From Motilimonas sp. E26 (GTDB lineage Bacteria > Pseudomonadota > Gammaproteobacteria > Enterobacterales > CBDFNC01): 64,000 bases of DNA. Location: NCBI RefSeq assembly GCF_021278025.1, contig NZ_JAIBHJ010000007.1:81851-145850 (forward strand), in the 5' to 3' direction. The position numbers and the translations under genes are program-made. Position 1 is the first letter of the stretch. Every line of letters begins with the position of its first letter. Below the pieces are notes generated by a model, which was given only the letters and a program-made list of their open reading frames with translations, made no database searches and was not told where the DNA came from. Below are positions 19,628 through 29,724 of the stretch, in pieces.

Positions 19628-21199
19628 ATGTTTGAGTTCCCCAAATTTACTAAGGTCAGCGTGAAAAATGACGTTTTGTCTGGCCTTACAGTTGCCCTCG
19701 CCCTTGTCCCTGAGGCGGTAGCGTTTGCCTTTGTCGCTGGTGTCGACCCGATGATTGGCCTTTATGCTGCCTTTATGGTGGGGTTAATTACTGCGGTTTT
19801 TGGCGGTCGACCTGGAATGATTTCCGGTGCTACTGGCGCCATGGCGGTGGTGATGGTGTCACTGGTTGCCAGTCATGGCGTGCAATACCTTTTTGCTGCG
19901 GTTTTACTCACCGGCCTGCTGCAAATTTTAGCGGGTATATTTCGCCTTGGTAAATTTATCCGTATTGTGCCGCACTCGGTAATGATAGGATTTGTTAACG
20001 GCTTGGCTATCGTCATTTTCTTAGCCCAGTTTGGTCAATTTAAAGAGAAGATTGGCGTTGATGAAAACGGCGATAATATCTACCAATGGCTAGCAACTGA
20101 GCAGCTCAGTATTATGATTGCTTTGATCCTTCTCACCATGGCTATCATTCACTTTTTACCTAAACTAACCACCGCAGTCCCATCATCATTAGTCGCGATT
20201 GCCACAGTAACATTAATCGCTATCGGATTTGATTTAGATACCCGAAACGTTCAAGACTATCTGATCAATATGACAGGTGATATTAATGCAACGGTACAAG
20301 GTTCATTGCCGAGTTTTGCATTACCTGAGGTGCCACTATCTTGGGAAACATTACAAATCATTTTGCCCTATTCACTGATCTTAGCGGCGGTGGGTTTAAT
20401 TGAATCCTTACTCACATTAACCGTGATCGATGAAATGACAGATACTCACGGTAACAGCAATAAAGAATGTGTCGCGCAAGGTGTCGCGAACATGACAAAT
20501 GGCGTGTTTGGCGGCATGGGCGGTTGTGCCATGATCGGTCAGTCGATGATCAACATCAATTCCGGTGGCCGTGGTCGTTTATCTGGGATCACCGCAGCGT
20601 TAGGCTTACTTGCCTTTATCCTGTTTGCCTCAAGTGTAATTGAAGTCGTGCCGTTGGCCGCTTTAGTAGGCGTCATGTTCATTGTGGTATTAGGCACTTT
20701 TGAATGGGCTTCTTTTAAAGTGATGCGTAAAGTGCCAAAGCATGATGCCTTTGTGATTGTACTAGTAACAGTGGTAACAGTATTTACTGACTTAGCTATC
20801 GCGGTATTTGTCGGCGTAATAGTGTCAGCCTTAGTGTTTGCTTGGCAACACGCTAAACACATCTATGCTGATAGCTCTCAACCTGATACAGAGCATAAAA
20901 TTTACCAACTTCACGGCCCATTATTTTTTGGCTCAGTCAGTCACTTTCTCGCTCTGTTTGATGTTAAAAACGACCCCAAGGATGTGATCATCGACTTTGC
21001 TGGTTCACGCGTGGTAGACCACTCGGCTCTTGAAGCTATTGATACCCTTGCTGAACGCTATATCAATCAAGGAAAAACGTTGCATCTTAAACACCTAAGT
21101 CCTGAGTGTCGTCAATTACTCACGCGAGCTGGCGATCTGGTTGAGGTGAATATGATTGAAGATCCAAACTATAAAGTGATGACAGATAGCTTAGGCTAA
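19628..21199 (+). CDS. SulP-family anion permease with STAS domain
   Basis: Inner-membrane anion transporter of the SulP/SLC26 family, 523 residues from the ATG at 19628. The frame is open further upstream to a TTG at 19580, but the sequence typical of the family begins at MFEFPKF. About eleven to fourteen hydrophobic segments occupy residues 20-410; the family signature region runs from [23 protein letters not shown] domain fills the C-terminus (about 425-515), with [17 protein letters not shown] as its phosphorylation-loop-like motif. Substrate (sulfate, bicarbonate or other) cannot be told. No bicarbonate-associated carbonic anhydrase gene is adjacent. Confidence 0.92.
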   Translation: MFEFPKFTKVSVKNDVLSGLTVALALVPEAVAFAFVAGVDPMIGLYAAFMVGLITAVFGGRPGMISGATGAMAVVMVSLVASHGVQYLFAAVLLTGLLQILAGIFRLGKFIRIVPHSVMIGFVNGLAIVIFLAQFGQFKEKIGVDENGDNIYQWLATEQLSIMIALILLTMAIIHFLPKLTTAVPSSLVAIATVTLIAIGFDLDTRNVQDYLINMTGDINATVQGSLPSFALPEVPLSWETLQIILPYSLILAAVGLIESLLTLTVIDEMTDTHGNSNKECVAQGVANMTNGVFGGMGGCAMIGQSMININSGGRGRLSGITAALGLLAFILFASSVIEVVPLAALVGVMFIVVLGTFEWASFKVMRKVPKHDAFVIVLVTVVTVFTDLAIAVFVGVIVSALVFAWQHAKHIYADSSQPDTEHKIYQLHGPLFFGSVSHFLALFDVKNDPKDVIIDFAGSRVVDHSALEAIDTLAERYINQGKTLHLKHLSPECRQLLTRAGDLVEVNMIEDPNYKVMTDSLG

Positions 21200-21206
21200 T
21201 GTTATT

Positions 21207-21233
21207 TGCGCTCAGGTATTGTGCCTGAGCGCA
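21207..21233. other. strong hairpin between convergent genes
   Basis: TGCGCTCAGG (21207-21216) and CCTGAGCGCA (21224-21233) form a perfect ten-base stem with a seven-base loop. No T tract follows on either strand, so it is not a classical terminator. It may still stop transcription or protect the 3' ends of the two convergent messages. Confidence 0.5.
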
Positions 21234-21261
21234 CTGGCCCCCGGCGATACATCTCCCTCCT

Positions 21262-21720
21262 TTACTTGCTACGGCGCTGATACTGGCTAATCAATTTATC
21301 AAGGCCATTAGCAAAGGCCATTTTATCTTTATTATTCAATGGTGCAGGCCCACCCGATTGAACGCCACTGCTACGTAGCGTGTCCATAAAATCGCGCATA
21401 TTTAAGCGCTGGCGAATGTTTTCTTTTGTCAACAGCTCACCTCTTGGGCTTAATACCCAAGCACCTTTGCTAATCACTTCATCAGCTAATGGAATATCCG
21501 CAGTGATCACAATATCCCCATTATCAACCCGCACAACAATTTCATCATCGGCAACATCAAAACCGGAAGCAACCTGTAGCGTATGCAAATAAGGCGAAGG
21601 AGGTGTTGGCATACTGGCATTAGCCACTAAGGTAGTATGAATACTCGCTCTTTGCGCAGCTCGAAAAATTATTTCTTTAATTACCACCGGGCAAGCATCT
21701 GCATCAACCCAAATATTCAT
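21262..21720 (-). CDS. DUF188/YaiI-YqxD family protein
   Basis: 152-residue protein of the YaiI/YqxD (UPF0178) family, related in fold to PIN-type nucleases. It opens [17 protein letters not shown], the family signature, and has the D-x-A-D acidic motif near residues 6-9, [11 protein letters not shown] near 70-80 and the GG-P-A-P segment near 124-128. Single gene, convergent with the SulP gene. Function is not established for the family. Confidence 0.93.
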   Translation of the reverse strand: MNIWVDADACPVVIKEIIFRAAQRASIHTTLVANASMPTPPSPYLHTLQVASGFDVADDEIVVRVDNGDIVITADIPLADEVISKGAWVLSPRGELLTKENIRQRLNMRDFMDTLRSSGVQSGGPAPLNNKDKMAFANGLDKLISQYQRRSK

Positions 21721-21839
21721 TTATCACTCCAGAACATTTTTATCTATTAAAATATATGGTTACCTACCTGCTTTATGCCCCTTTCTCATCTATCATTGAG
21801 CTAATTATTGCTATTTACTCACTATAATAAGGGCTTGAA

Positions 21840-24578
21840 TTGGTTTCCATCTCAGTCTATTCACGCAATATTGTACTATACCTTGCTCTTTGCCTGAGTT
21901 ATTTCTTCTGTGGCGTATTACTTGCGGATTTCTTTTCTCAGTCACAAGTCGTGCCTGTTTGGTTGCCCGCTGGTATTGCCTTGTACGGTTGTTATGTCTG
22001 GCGCTGGCGGTTTGTACCAGCTGTATTTATCGCATCAATAAGCTTTAACTTATACAGTCACTTTCCACTTAGCCCGGCAGACGTCACCTTCGACTTAATG
22101 CTTGAGGTGGGCATGATTGCATCGGGTGCAACAATACAAGCGCTGGTTGGCGCCAGCATACTTCTTTATTGGATTGGTAGCCCCCTGCACTGCCGGTCAG
22201 ACTTAAAAGTGATCGCCTTTATTTTAATTGTTGGCCTACTGACTAACCTTATTTCCAGCAATATCGGCGTTTATGCTCTGAGTTTATTCAATCCCTACTA
22301 TGACTTTGCACATCATTGGCGCAACGTATTAAACTGGTGGTTAGGAGATTCACTGGGGGTATTGATCGCGACGCCCTTGTTACTTTCTCTACTCCATTTG
22401 AATCAACTCGATAGTCAGACTAAAAAATCACGTAGTTTGATCTTACTTACCGCCACGGTGCTGTTTATATCAGCTTCATTTACGACTTTGTTTTTTGTCC
22501 ACAACAGTCAACAAAATGCTTTTATGCTAGCTAAAAAAGAAATGAAAGTACTTGAAAACAGCTTATATCGACAGTTCAATAACAGCATATCAACCGTTCA
22601 AGTTTTATCCAGCTATCTACATAATACCACTCATATTAGTCGACATAACTTTAATCAATTTGCCAGTAAACTCATCGCGCAACAATCAGGTGTCAAAGCG
22701 TTATCTTGGAATCTTTTAGTGCCCGCCTCACGCCAAAAGGAAGTAGAGCAGCAAATAAGCAGTTACTATAAAAGAGAAATCAGCGTTAAAGGAGCCCCTC
22801 TACAACCTGATGATCCGATTGTCGTAATAGGATTAATTTACCCAGAGCAAGGCAATGAAGCTGCTATTGGCTTTAATGTTTTTTCAGATCCAGCTCGTAA
22901 ATCAGCTCTCAATAGCGAACTATTGCCCTACCGCCCCATCGCCACACCCATTATTCGATTGGTTCAATCTGTTATCCCTGAGCCAGGTTACTTATTATTT
23001 GCGCCTGTCTATCAACACGGCACGAAAAATGATGATCACACTCCAAGTGGCTATGCGACCGGTGTTTTCTTGGTACAACCTATGATAGATCAGGCCTTCA
23101 ATACCACGCATTCCTCAATATTTAATTATCAACTATATGAGGAAGGTGCCAACAAGCCATTTATCAACCATACCGAAGGCCCTGCCGCTGTAGCGAGTGA
23201 GCCACAAGTCATTTACTTTAATGTCGCCGGACAAACTTGGCGTCTTAACCTAGCAATTAAATCCAGCTTTGTTCAGCAATACCAAAGCCAATGGTCACAA
23301 CTGCTTTTAATCATCCAACTCATTATCATTGCATTTGTTATGTTATTAATTTTGTTGATGAATAATCGTCGCCACAGTCTTGATTTAATGGTGCAAGCCC
23401 GCACCATTGAATTAGAAAAAGCAAAGCAAGAATCAGATAATGCCAATCAGGCAAAAAGTCGTTTTCTAGCCCATATGAGCCATGAAATACGAACCCCACT
23501 CAATGCCGTAATAGGTTTCACCCAATTGGCTGAGTTAAGTGATGATAAAGAAGAAATAAAAACCTATCTGGCTAAAACCCAGCAATCATCTTGCGCTTTA
23601 CTCAACATCATTAACGACATATTAGATATAGCTAAAATCGAAGCCAACAAGCTTGAGCTCGAGTCTATCCCTTTCAATTTACAGAACATATTATCCAGCA
23701 TGCAAACGCTGTTTGAACCAAGTGTAATTAATAAATCATTAACTTGGCGAGTCGTTAATCATGTCGATGAAGACCAATGGTTTATCGGTGACCCTTTACG
23801 CTTAGAACAGGTATTAATGAACCTGTGTTCAAATGCGTTTAAATTTACCGAACAAGGTTTGATTGAATTATCTGCAGAGTTGACAAACTACCAAGAAAAC
23901 ACATCAGCATTAATCATCAGTGTCAAAGACAGCGGCATTGGCATATCTAAAACACAACAAGCTAATTTGTTTAAAGCCTTTACTCAAGCGGATTCATCGA
24001 CTTCTCGTCGTTTTGGCGGTACTGGGTTAGGTTTAGCCATCAGCAAACGCTTAACCGAGTTAATGCAAGGTAAGCTTACTGTTGAAAGCCAGATTGGTGA
24101 AGGCTCATGCTTTTGCTTAACGATACCGCTAGCGACCTGTGAGCCACCAAAAGTGGATCAATCAATTAAGCCAAATACCACACCTCTGTCACAGTTAGCC
24201 GTCCTTGTCGCCGAAGATAACATGGTAAACCAAATGGTTATTAAAGGTATGCTTAATAATTTTGCTATCGAGCCTGTTGTCGTATCTGATGGACAGCAAG
24301 CTATCGATGCGGTTAAACAACAAGCCTTTGATATCGTATTGATGGATTGTCAAATGCCTATACTAGATGGCTATGAAGCAACTAAAATCATTCGACAAAT
24401 CCCCGAGTTTATTGATCTCCCAATCATTGCGCTCACTGCAGATGTGATGCAGGATGAAAAAATTTATGCCATCGAAATTGGCTTTAACGCACATATAGCC
24501 AAACCCATTGATATGGACAACCTCAAAGCCACGTTAATCCAGTTTGGCACAAAAAATGGAGGCGAGATCATCGTCTAG
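21840..24578 (+). CDS. hybrid sensor histidine kinase with MASE1 and CHASE sensor regions
   Basis: 912-residue membrane sensor. MASE1-type membrane region with about eight helices (roughly 10-220), a periplasmic CHASE-like region (about 225-470), a further helix (about 486-507), then HisKA with His548 in MSHEIRTPLN, an HATPase domain with N box NLCSNAFKF (about 661-669), G1 box DSGIGIS (697-703) and G2 GGTGLGLAIS (726-735). The C-terminal receiver domain carries acidic residues at AEDN and phosphoacceptor Asp836 (LMDCQMP). Start is TTG, supported by AAGGG seven bases upstream. No response regulator or output gene is adjacent, so its target is unknown. Confidence 0.93.
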   Translation: MVSISVYSRNIVLYLALCLSYFFCGVLLADFFSQSQVVPVWLPAGIALYGCYVWRWRFVPAVFIASISFNLYSHFPLSPADVTFDLMLEVGMIASGATIQALVGASILLYWIGSPLHCRSDLKVIAFILIVGLLTNLISSNIGVYALSLFNPYYDFAHHWRNVLNWWLGDSLGVLIATPLLLSLLHLNQLDSQTKKSRSLILLTATVLFISASFTTLFFVHNSQQNAFMLAKKEMKVLENSLYRQFNNSISTVQVLSSYLHNTTHISRHNFNQFASKLIAQQSGVKALSWNLLVPASRQKEVEQQISSYYKREISVKGAPLQPDDPIVVIGLIYPEQGNEAAIGFNVFSDPARKSALNSELLPYRPIATPIIRLVQSVIPEPGYLLFAPVYQHGTKNDDHTPSGYATGVFLVQPMIDQAFNTTHSSIFNYQLYEEGANKPFINHTEGPAAVASEPQVIYFNVAGQTWRLNLAIKSSFVQQYQSQWSQLLLIIQLIIIAFVMLLILLMNNRRHSLDLMVQARTIELEKAKQESDNANQAKSRFLAHMSHEIRTPLNAVIGFTQLAELSDDKEEIKTYLAKTQQSSCALLNIINDILDIAKIEANKLELESIPFNLQNILSSMQTLFEPSVINKSLTWRVVNHVDEDQWFIGDPLRLEQVLMNLCSNAFKFTEQGLIELSAELTNYQENTSALIISVKDSGIGISKTQQANLFKAFTQADSSTSRRFGGTGLGLAISKRLTELMQGKLTVESQIGEGSCFCLTIPLATCEPPKVDQSIKPNTTPLSQLAVLVAEDNMVNQMVIKGMLNNFAIEPVVVSDGQQAIDAVKQQAFDIVLMDCQMPILDGYEATKIIRQIPEFIDLPIIALTADVMQDEKIYAIEIGFNAHIAKPIDMDNLKATLIQFGTKNGGEIIV

Positions 24579-24631
24579 AGGTCCGTTATACCCCAATTTT
24601 GATAAGGCTAAACAATTTAACAGTTGTAAAT

Positions 24632-24663
24632 GCTTGGTTATTCGGCACAATAAATAACCAAGC
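24632..24663. repeat. 11-base inverted repeat upstream of malic enzyme gene
   Basis: GCTTGGTTATT (24632-24642) and AATAACCAAGC (24653-24663) are perfectly inverted, ten bases apart. They lie 38 bases before the malic enzyme start codon. There is no T tract. Could be an operator or a leader hairpin. Confidence 0.5.
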
Positions 24664-24700
24664 TATAGAGCTACTTTATTCATAACTTTGAGCCATACCT

Positions 24701-26380
24701 ATGCCATTTCAACGCCCGTTATACATACCCTTTGCCGGACCGGCTTTGTTGGAAACGTCTTTGCTAAACAAAGGCAGTGCGTTCTCCCAAGAAGAGCGCG
24801 ACAGCTTTAATTTAACTGGTTTATTGCCGCACAATATTGAAACCATTGAAGAGCAAGCCGCAAGGGCTTACCAGCAGTTTTCCTCCTTTAAATCAGACTT
24901 AGACAAGCACATTTATTTACGTAACATTCAAGATACCAATGAAACCTTATTTCACCGTCTGATTGATCATCATCTTGAAGAGATCATGCCGCTGATTTAT
25001 ACCCCCACTGTGGGTTTGGCATGTCAGAAATTTTCAAAAATCTACCGTCGTAAACGAGGCCTATTCATCTCTTATCCTGAGCGCGATAAAATCGACGACA
25101 TGTTACAAAATGCAACCAAACAAAATGTAAAAGTGATAGTGGTAACAGATGGCGAACGGATTTTAGGCCTTGGCGACCAAGGCATTGGGGGAATGGGTAT
25201 TCCGATAGGAAAACTGGCTCTTTACACTGCTTGTGGTGGTATTAGCCCAGCCTATTGTTTACCCATAGTGCTCGATGTTGGTACTAACAATACACAGTTA
25301 CTCAGCGATCCTATGTACATGGGCTGGCGTAATCCACGCATTGATGGTGAACAGTATGCCGAGTTTGTTGACGAATTTATTCAGGCAGTAAAACGTCGCT
25401 GGCCAGAAGTGTTATTGCAATTTGAAGACTTTGCACAAGCTAATGCCACCCCCTTACTGCAAAAATACCGCAACCAACTGTGCTGCTTTAACGATGACAT
25501 ACAAGGCACAGCGGCGGTTTCGGTCGGCACATTGATAGCAGCATGTCAAAACAAAGGGCAAAAGCTCAGTGAGCAAAACATCGCCTTTCTCGGGGCTGGC
25601 TCAGCAGGCTGTGGCATCGCAGAGCACATTGTAAAACAAATGCAACGTGAAGGCTTGTCTGAGCAACAAGCAAGATCCCAAGTATTTATGGTTGACCGAT
25701 ATGGCCTATTAACCGATGACATGCCTAATTTACAAGGCTTCCAACAGCCATTAGTGCAAGCCAAAACACGTATTTCCAACTGGCCGACGCCCGCTCCATT
25801 GGGCTTACAGCAGGTAGTCGAACAAGGCAAAATTACCGTATTAATAGGCGTTAGTGGCCAACCTGGGCTGTTTACACAAGAAATCATCGAACAACTTTGC
25901 GTTAATACTCCACAACCGATCGTACTCCCCTTATCCAACCCAACGTCACGGGTTGAAGGCACTCCGTCAGATATCATTCATTGGAGCCAAGGGAAAGCAA
26001 TCGTAGCGACGGGCAGTCCATTCCCGCCGGTGGTATACCAAGAACAAACCATTGAAATATCGCAGTGTAATAACAGCTATATTTTCCCCGGTATAGGACT
26101 TGGCGTGTTAGCGGTTGCCGCTAAATCAATCAGTGACAATATGTTAATGGCAGCTAGCCAAGCATTGGCCGATGCGTCAATGGCTTACCAAGAAACGGAT
26201 GGCCTGTTACCACCGCTAGCTGAAATACAAACGGTCAGCAAAAAAATCGCTAAAGCGGTTGCGATGCAAGCCATTGAAGATGGTCTGGCCTTACCTGTTG
26301 CGGAAGAAGTGTTAGATCAAGAACTAATCAATCAATTTTGGCGACCAGAGTATCGCCAATACCGACGTACGTCATTCTAG
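24701..26380 (+). CDS. maeA: NAD-dependent malic enzyme
   Basis: Oxidatively decarboxylates malate to pyruvate. 559 residues (E. coli MaeA 565) without the phosphotransacetylase domain found in MaeB. Motifs: [10 protein letters not shown] (about 104-113), [21 protein letters not shown] (about 150-170), [11 protein letters not shown] with metal-binding acids (about 245-255), the NAD-binding [10 protein letters not shown] (about 298-307) and LSNPTSR (about 412-418). Single gene with its own terminator. Confidence 0.95.
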   Translation: MPFQRPLYIPFAGPALLETSLLNKGSAFSQEERDSFNLTGLLPHNIETIEEQAARAYQQFSSFKSDLDKHIYLRNIQDTNETLFHRLIDHHLEEIMPLIYTPTVGLACQKFSKIYRRKRGLFISYPERDKIDDMLQNATKQNVKVIVVTDGERILGLGDQGIGGMGIPIGKLALYTACGGISPAYCLPIVLDVGTNNTQLLSDPMYMGWRNPRIDGEQYAEFVDEFIQAVKRRWPEVLLQFEDFAQANATPLLQKYRNQLCCFNDDIQGTAAVSVGTLIAACQNKGQKLSEQNIAFLGAGSAGCGIAEHIVKQMQREGLSEQQARSQVFMVDRYGLLTDDMPNLQGFQQPLVQAKTRISNWPTPAPLGLQQVVEQGKITVLIGVSGQPGLFTQEIIEQLCVNTPQPIVLPLSNPTSRVEGTPSDIIHWSQGKAIVATGSPFPPVVYQEQTIEISQCNNSYIFPGIGLGVLAVAAKSISDNMLMAASQALADASMAYQETDGLLPPLAEIQTVSKKIAKAVAMQAIEDGLALPVAEEVLDQELINQFWRPEYRQYRRTSF

Positions 26381-26387
26381 GTATGTT

Positions 26388-26416
26388 ACATCAAGCCAGT
26401 CTGGCTGGCTTGATGT
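26388..26416. terminator. hairpin between maeA and phosphatase gene, probable bidirectional terminator
   Basis: ACATCAAGCCAG (26388-26399) and CTGGCTTGATGT (26405-26416) form a perfect 12-base stem with a five-base loop between convergent genes. The T tract is weak (TATTAT), so termination is likely but not certain. Confidence 0.55.
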
Positions 26417-26418
26417 TA

Positions 26419-26904
26419 TTATAACGCAGACTTAGTTTGCACCTTCGTGTGTTGCAGATAATCAAGCAAGCTGTCACTGGCTTGCTCAATCAAATCAATC
26501 ACTTTGTTAAATCCCCCAGCTCCGCCGTAGTATGGGTCAGGTATTTCTGCGACATCACCATTGGCAAAACTCAAAAATAAAGCTAACTTGTGCTGTTGGT
26601 CAACTGGACAGATGGCTGTTAAATCTCTCAAGTTTTGCTTATCAGCAGCCAAGATCAAATCAAATTCAGCAAAATCATCGACGCTGATTTTACGTGAATA
26701 AATCCCAGTAAACTGATAACCCCTTGATTCACCAGCTATCACACTGCGACTATCCGGCCCTTCGCCGGCGTGAGCCGCAATGGTCCCCGCTGAGTCAATC
26801 ACCAAATCAAATCCTCGCAGTTTAGCCTTATGACGCAGCACAGCCTCTCCAGTAGGAGAGCGGCATATGTTTCCCAAACAAACGACTAGGATTTTTTTAA
26901 CCAT
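26419..26904 (-). CDS. low-molecular-weight protein-tyrosine phosphatase
   Basis: 161-residue phosphatase with the complete active-site loop CLGNICRSP (residues 9-17, C-x5-R-S) and the general-acid motif IPDPYYGG near residues 120-127. Wzb-type relatives dephosphorylate tyrosine kinases that control polysaccharide export, but no kinase or capsule gene is nearby. It follows the AsmA-like gene by 14 bases, so the two probably share a transcript. Confidence 0.93.
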   Translation of the reverse strand: MVKKILVVCLGNICRSPTGEAVLRHKAKLRGFDLVIDSAGTIAAHAGEGPDSRSVIAGESRGYQFTGIYSRKISVDDFAEFDLILAADKQNLRDLTAICPVDQQHKLALFLSFANGDVAEIPDPYYGGAGGFNKVIDLIEQASDSLLDYLQHTKVQTKSAL

Positions 26905-26918
26905 GAATGCCTCGTGTA

Positions 26919-28838
26919 TTAATTAAATAAACCTTTAAGGGGTAATTTTTTCAGTAACTCTTTGGCGCCTTCATCTTTCACTTTGTCATCGATAGCTTGC
27001 TCGAGCTTCTCTTTTAACTGCTCGCCATGCTGTTTCATTTCCTGCTTCAGTAACGCTTCCATGTCTAGTGCGAAAGCAGGCGCTTGCCAAGATCCTGAAA
27101 CTTTTATTGGCACGTTAAAGCCTGCTAACTCGTCTTCTGACTTACCACCTTGCCCTTTCAAAGAACCCACTACAGTGACATCAACAAGAAAATCCAAACT
27201 CTCACTGACTAAATTGGTATGACCTTTACCATTTACCCGCAGTGCTGGGGATTCCATCTTGATATCTTGCGTGCGTGCCACACCTTTACCAATTTGGAAA
27301 CTGCCAGTAAGTGCTGAAAAGTCGGTTTTCTTTTCTGCCACCTCATCAACACTTTGACCTTTGAGCTGCGCTTTTCCTTTGCGTACCATTTGCGCAATAT
27401 TAATGCCGTGTAACGCGCCATCAGTAAACTTCAGCTTGGCTTCACCGGCCAGACTTTTCCTGATTTGAGGATCCGTTAACCCTGTACCAGTCAGATTAAT
27501 ACTAGCATTCATCGTGCCCGCCAATTTGTCCATTTCTGCAACAGCCGTCATTAATGGTCTTACTTGCACGCCCGTTAAAGTTTGCTGCACTTTAAACGTA
27601 GGCACCTTAGTCTTACCATTAAGGGTTAGATTGCCCTTTAACTGGCCTTGATAAAGTTGCGCTTGAATGCCTGACAATTGTGCAATGCCTTGGCTAATTT
27701 TGGCCTGCATTTTAACTTGTTCAATTTGTGCGTTTGATACAGCAACGTTACTGATGGACAAATCACCCAATAAATCAATTGCTGACAAAATGGATAGATC
27801 GGTTGATGCTGGCGATTTAGCTTGCTCTGTTTCCTTGGCTGTTTCTTCAGTGGCTGCTGGTTGCGCGGTGGTTGATTGATTTGAGTCAGTAAACTGGGCC
27901 AACAAATTATCTACATCCAGTTGCTCAGACGAAAGATTAAAACGAATTTTGGGGATCTTAGCTTGCTGCACAGAAGCACTGCCTGTTAGCTCATGGGCAA
28001 AAGCATTTAGCTTCAGATTCGTTATTGTTGCTAAATTATTACCTAGCTCATAACGTAAATCTGCATTCATTTGAATGGTTTGCTGCCCCTTTGGAATGGC
28101 GTCCCCTGCTAATTCAGCCTTAGTCTGCATAGTTGTGATAGTTAAAACATCAAGCTGGGCGTTAACCAATAAGTTAAAACTACTTTCGAATCTCGCTACC
28201 AGCCCTTGCTCCGCGTAATCAGCAGATACACTAACGGGAATGGCTTTTTCTAAAGCAATGTCAGAAGTGCTAAAGTCAATATTTGAGACTAACTGCTGCT
28301 TTTTACTCACTTCATCACGTAATAACAACTGACCTTGCTCAATATTAATCCCCGCAACACTGATGCTGAATTCAGGTCTTTCGCTCGGTTGATTCGGCTT
28401 TGTTGGTTGCTCTTTAGTGGATTGTTCTTTGTTTTGCTCGGTGATACCTTGGCTAAATTCATCGACATTCGTTTCACCGTTAGCTTTGGTCAAAATATTA
28501 ATTTTCACGCCAGAAAAGGTTACTTGACCGACTTCAATTTTTCTGTCGAACAAAGGTTTAACTGCCAAGTCCATGCTCGCACTTTTAAACTCAATCAAGT
28601 TTTGCTCTGAGTAGCCGGCTGCATTACGCAATTCTGTTTGGCCCAACGTAAAACCTAAGCTAGGGAAAAAGCGCCACGACAGATCGCCCGACACCACTAA
28701 ATCAGCACCAGTTGCCGACTTTACCTGTTCCGACAGCATCGCTTTCACCCGGTCGGTGTCCACTAAACTGGTGATGGTGACGATAGCAATGATAATTAAA
28801 AGCACGATGGCTACAAAGGCATAGAGGAGTTTTTTCAT
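26919..28838 (-). CDS. AsmA-family inner-membrane protein
   Basis: 639-residue protein with one N-terminal membrane helix (about 4-27) and a long periplasmic part. AsmA_N-type sequence follows the helix (TDRVKAMLSEQVKSATG, then SWRFFPSLGFTLG) and an AsmA_2-type C-terminal domain (SINLTGTGLTDPQIRKSLAGEAKLKFTDGAL region, about 440-500). AsmA-like proteins are bridge-like lipid transporters affecting outer-membrane assembly. ATG at 28838 has AAGGA six bases upstream; a TTG 15 bases upstream is less likely. A Glu/Thr/Gln-rich linker lies near residues 140-155 and 325-345. Confidence 0.88.
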   Translation of the reverse strand: MKKLLYAFVAIVLLIIIAIVTITSLVDTDRVKAMLSEQVKSATGADLVVSGDLSWRFFPSLGFTLGQTELRNAAGYSEQNLIEFKSASMDLAVKPLFDRKIEVGQVTFSGVKINILTKANGETNVDEFSQGITEQNKEQSTKEQPTKPNQPSERPEFSISVAGINIEQGQLLLRDEVSKKQQLVSNIDFSTSDIALEKAIPVSVSADYAEQGLVARFESSFNLLVNAQLDVLTITTMQTKAELAGDAIPKGQQTIQMNADLRYELGNNLATITNLKLNAFAHELTGSASVQQAKIPKIRFNLSSEQLDVDNLLAQFTDSNQSTTAQPAATEETAKETEQAKSPASTDLSILSAIDLLGDLSISNVAVSNAQIEQVKMQAKISQGIAQLSGIQAQLYQGQLKGNLTLNGKTKVPTFKVQQTLTGVQVRPLMTAVAEMDKLAGTMNASINLTGTGLTDPQIRKSLAGEAKLKFTDGALHGINIAQMVRKGKAQLKGQSVDEVAEKKTDFSALTGSFQIGKGVARTQDIKMESPALRVNGKGHTNLVSESLDFLVDVTVVGSLKGQGGKSEDELAGFNVPIKVSGSWQAPAFALDMEALLKQEMKQHGEQLKEKLEQAIDDKVKDEGAKELLKKLPLKGLFN

Positions 28839-28951
28839 TATGGTCCTTTTCAATATCTAGCGAGTATTAATTGGAAATAACTAAACGCATCAGCACTTCT
28901 CTTAAAACGCCCATTAACATGGGCAAGAACCTAAGTGCAAATATGCGATTA

Positions 28952-29596
28952 TTAATTCTTCAAAAATTGACGAATGCGAGCTGTTAACAAGTCTATTGCA
29001 ATCACATTTTTACCGCCTCGAGGCACTATGATATCAGCATATTGTTTCGATGGTTCAATGAATTGCATAAACATTGGTCGCACCGTGGCTTGATACTGGG
29101 CCAACACAGATTCCATTGAACGTCCCCGTTCAGCCACATCCCTTTTCAAACGTCGAATCAAGCAAATATCCAATGGGGTATCCATAAACACACTGGTATG
29201 CATCAATTCACGTAATTCCGGTACATTCAATAATAGAATACCTTCAAGAATAATGACTTTTTTTGGCTTAAACTCTGTCGTTTCCGCCATACGGGTATGC
29301 TCTGTATAGGAATAATTCGGTAATTCAACAGCTTGACCCATTTTGAGTGCTGTTAAGTGTTTAACCAACAACTCATGCTCCATGGCATTAGGGTGATCAT
29401 AATTGGTTAACACCCGCTGCTCCATCGGCAGATGAGTTTGATCTCGATAATATCTATCCTCTGAGATAACACCTATCTCTTGTGAGCTAAAGTCCTTTCT
29501 CAATTTTCTATAAATAGTTTGTGCTATCAGGCTCTTACCTGAGGCTGATGCACCTGCAATGGCGATAATAACCGCTTCATTTTGATCGCTAGACAT
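28952..29596 (-). CDS. udk: uridine kinase
   Basis: Phosphorylates uridine and cytidine in pyrimidine salvage. 214 residues (E. coli 213). P-loop GASASGKS at about 14-21, [13 protein letters not shown] near 45-57, [13 protein letters not shown] near 64-76, and [13 protein letters not shown] near 148-160 for nucleotide binding. Single gene in the same direction as apbC and the AsmA-like gene, with 113- and 128-base gaps. Confidence 0.96.
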   Translation of the reverse strand: MSSDQNEAVIIAIAGASASGKSLIAQTIYRKLRKDFSSQEIGVISEDRYYRDQTHLPMEQRVLTNYDHPNAMEHELLVKHLTALKMGQAVELPNYSYTEHTRMAETTEFKPKKVIILEGILLLNVPELRELMHTSVFMDTPLDICLIRRLKRDVAERGRSMESVLAQYQATVRPMFMQFIEPSKQYADIIVPRGGKNVIAIDLLTARIRQFLKN

Positions 29597-29724
29597 GGGG
29601 GCTCATTATGTGGTTAAGGTAATAAGGAATATCTCTTTTATTATAGAAAGTTAGATCTGTTTGGGGCAAGTCAAGTTTACAGCAGCTTCTACTGTTATTT
29701 AACTACTCCGCCCCTATATAGGCT

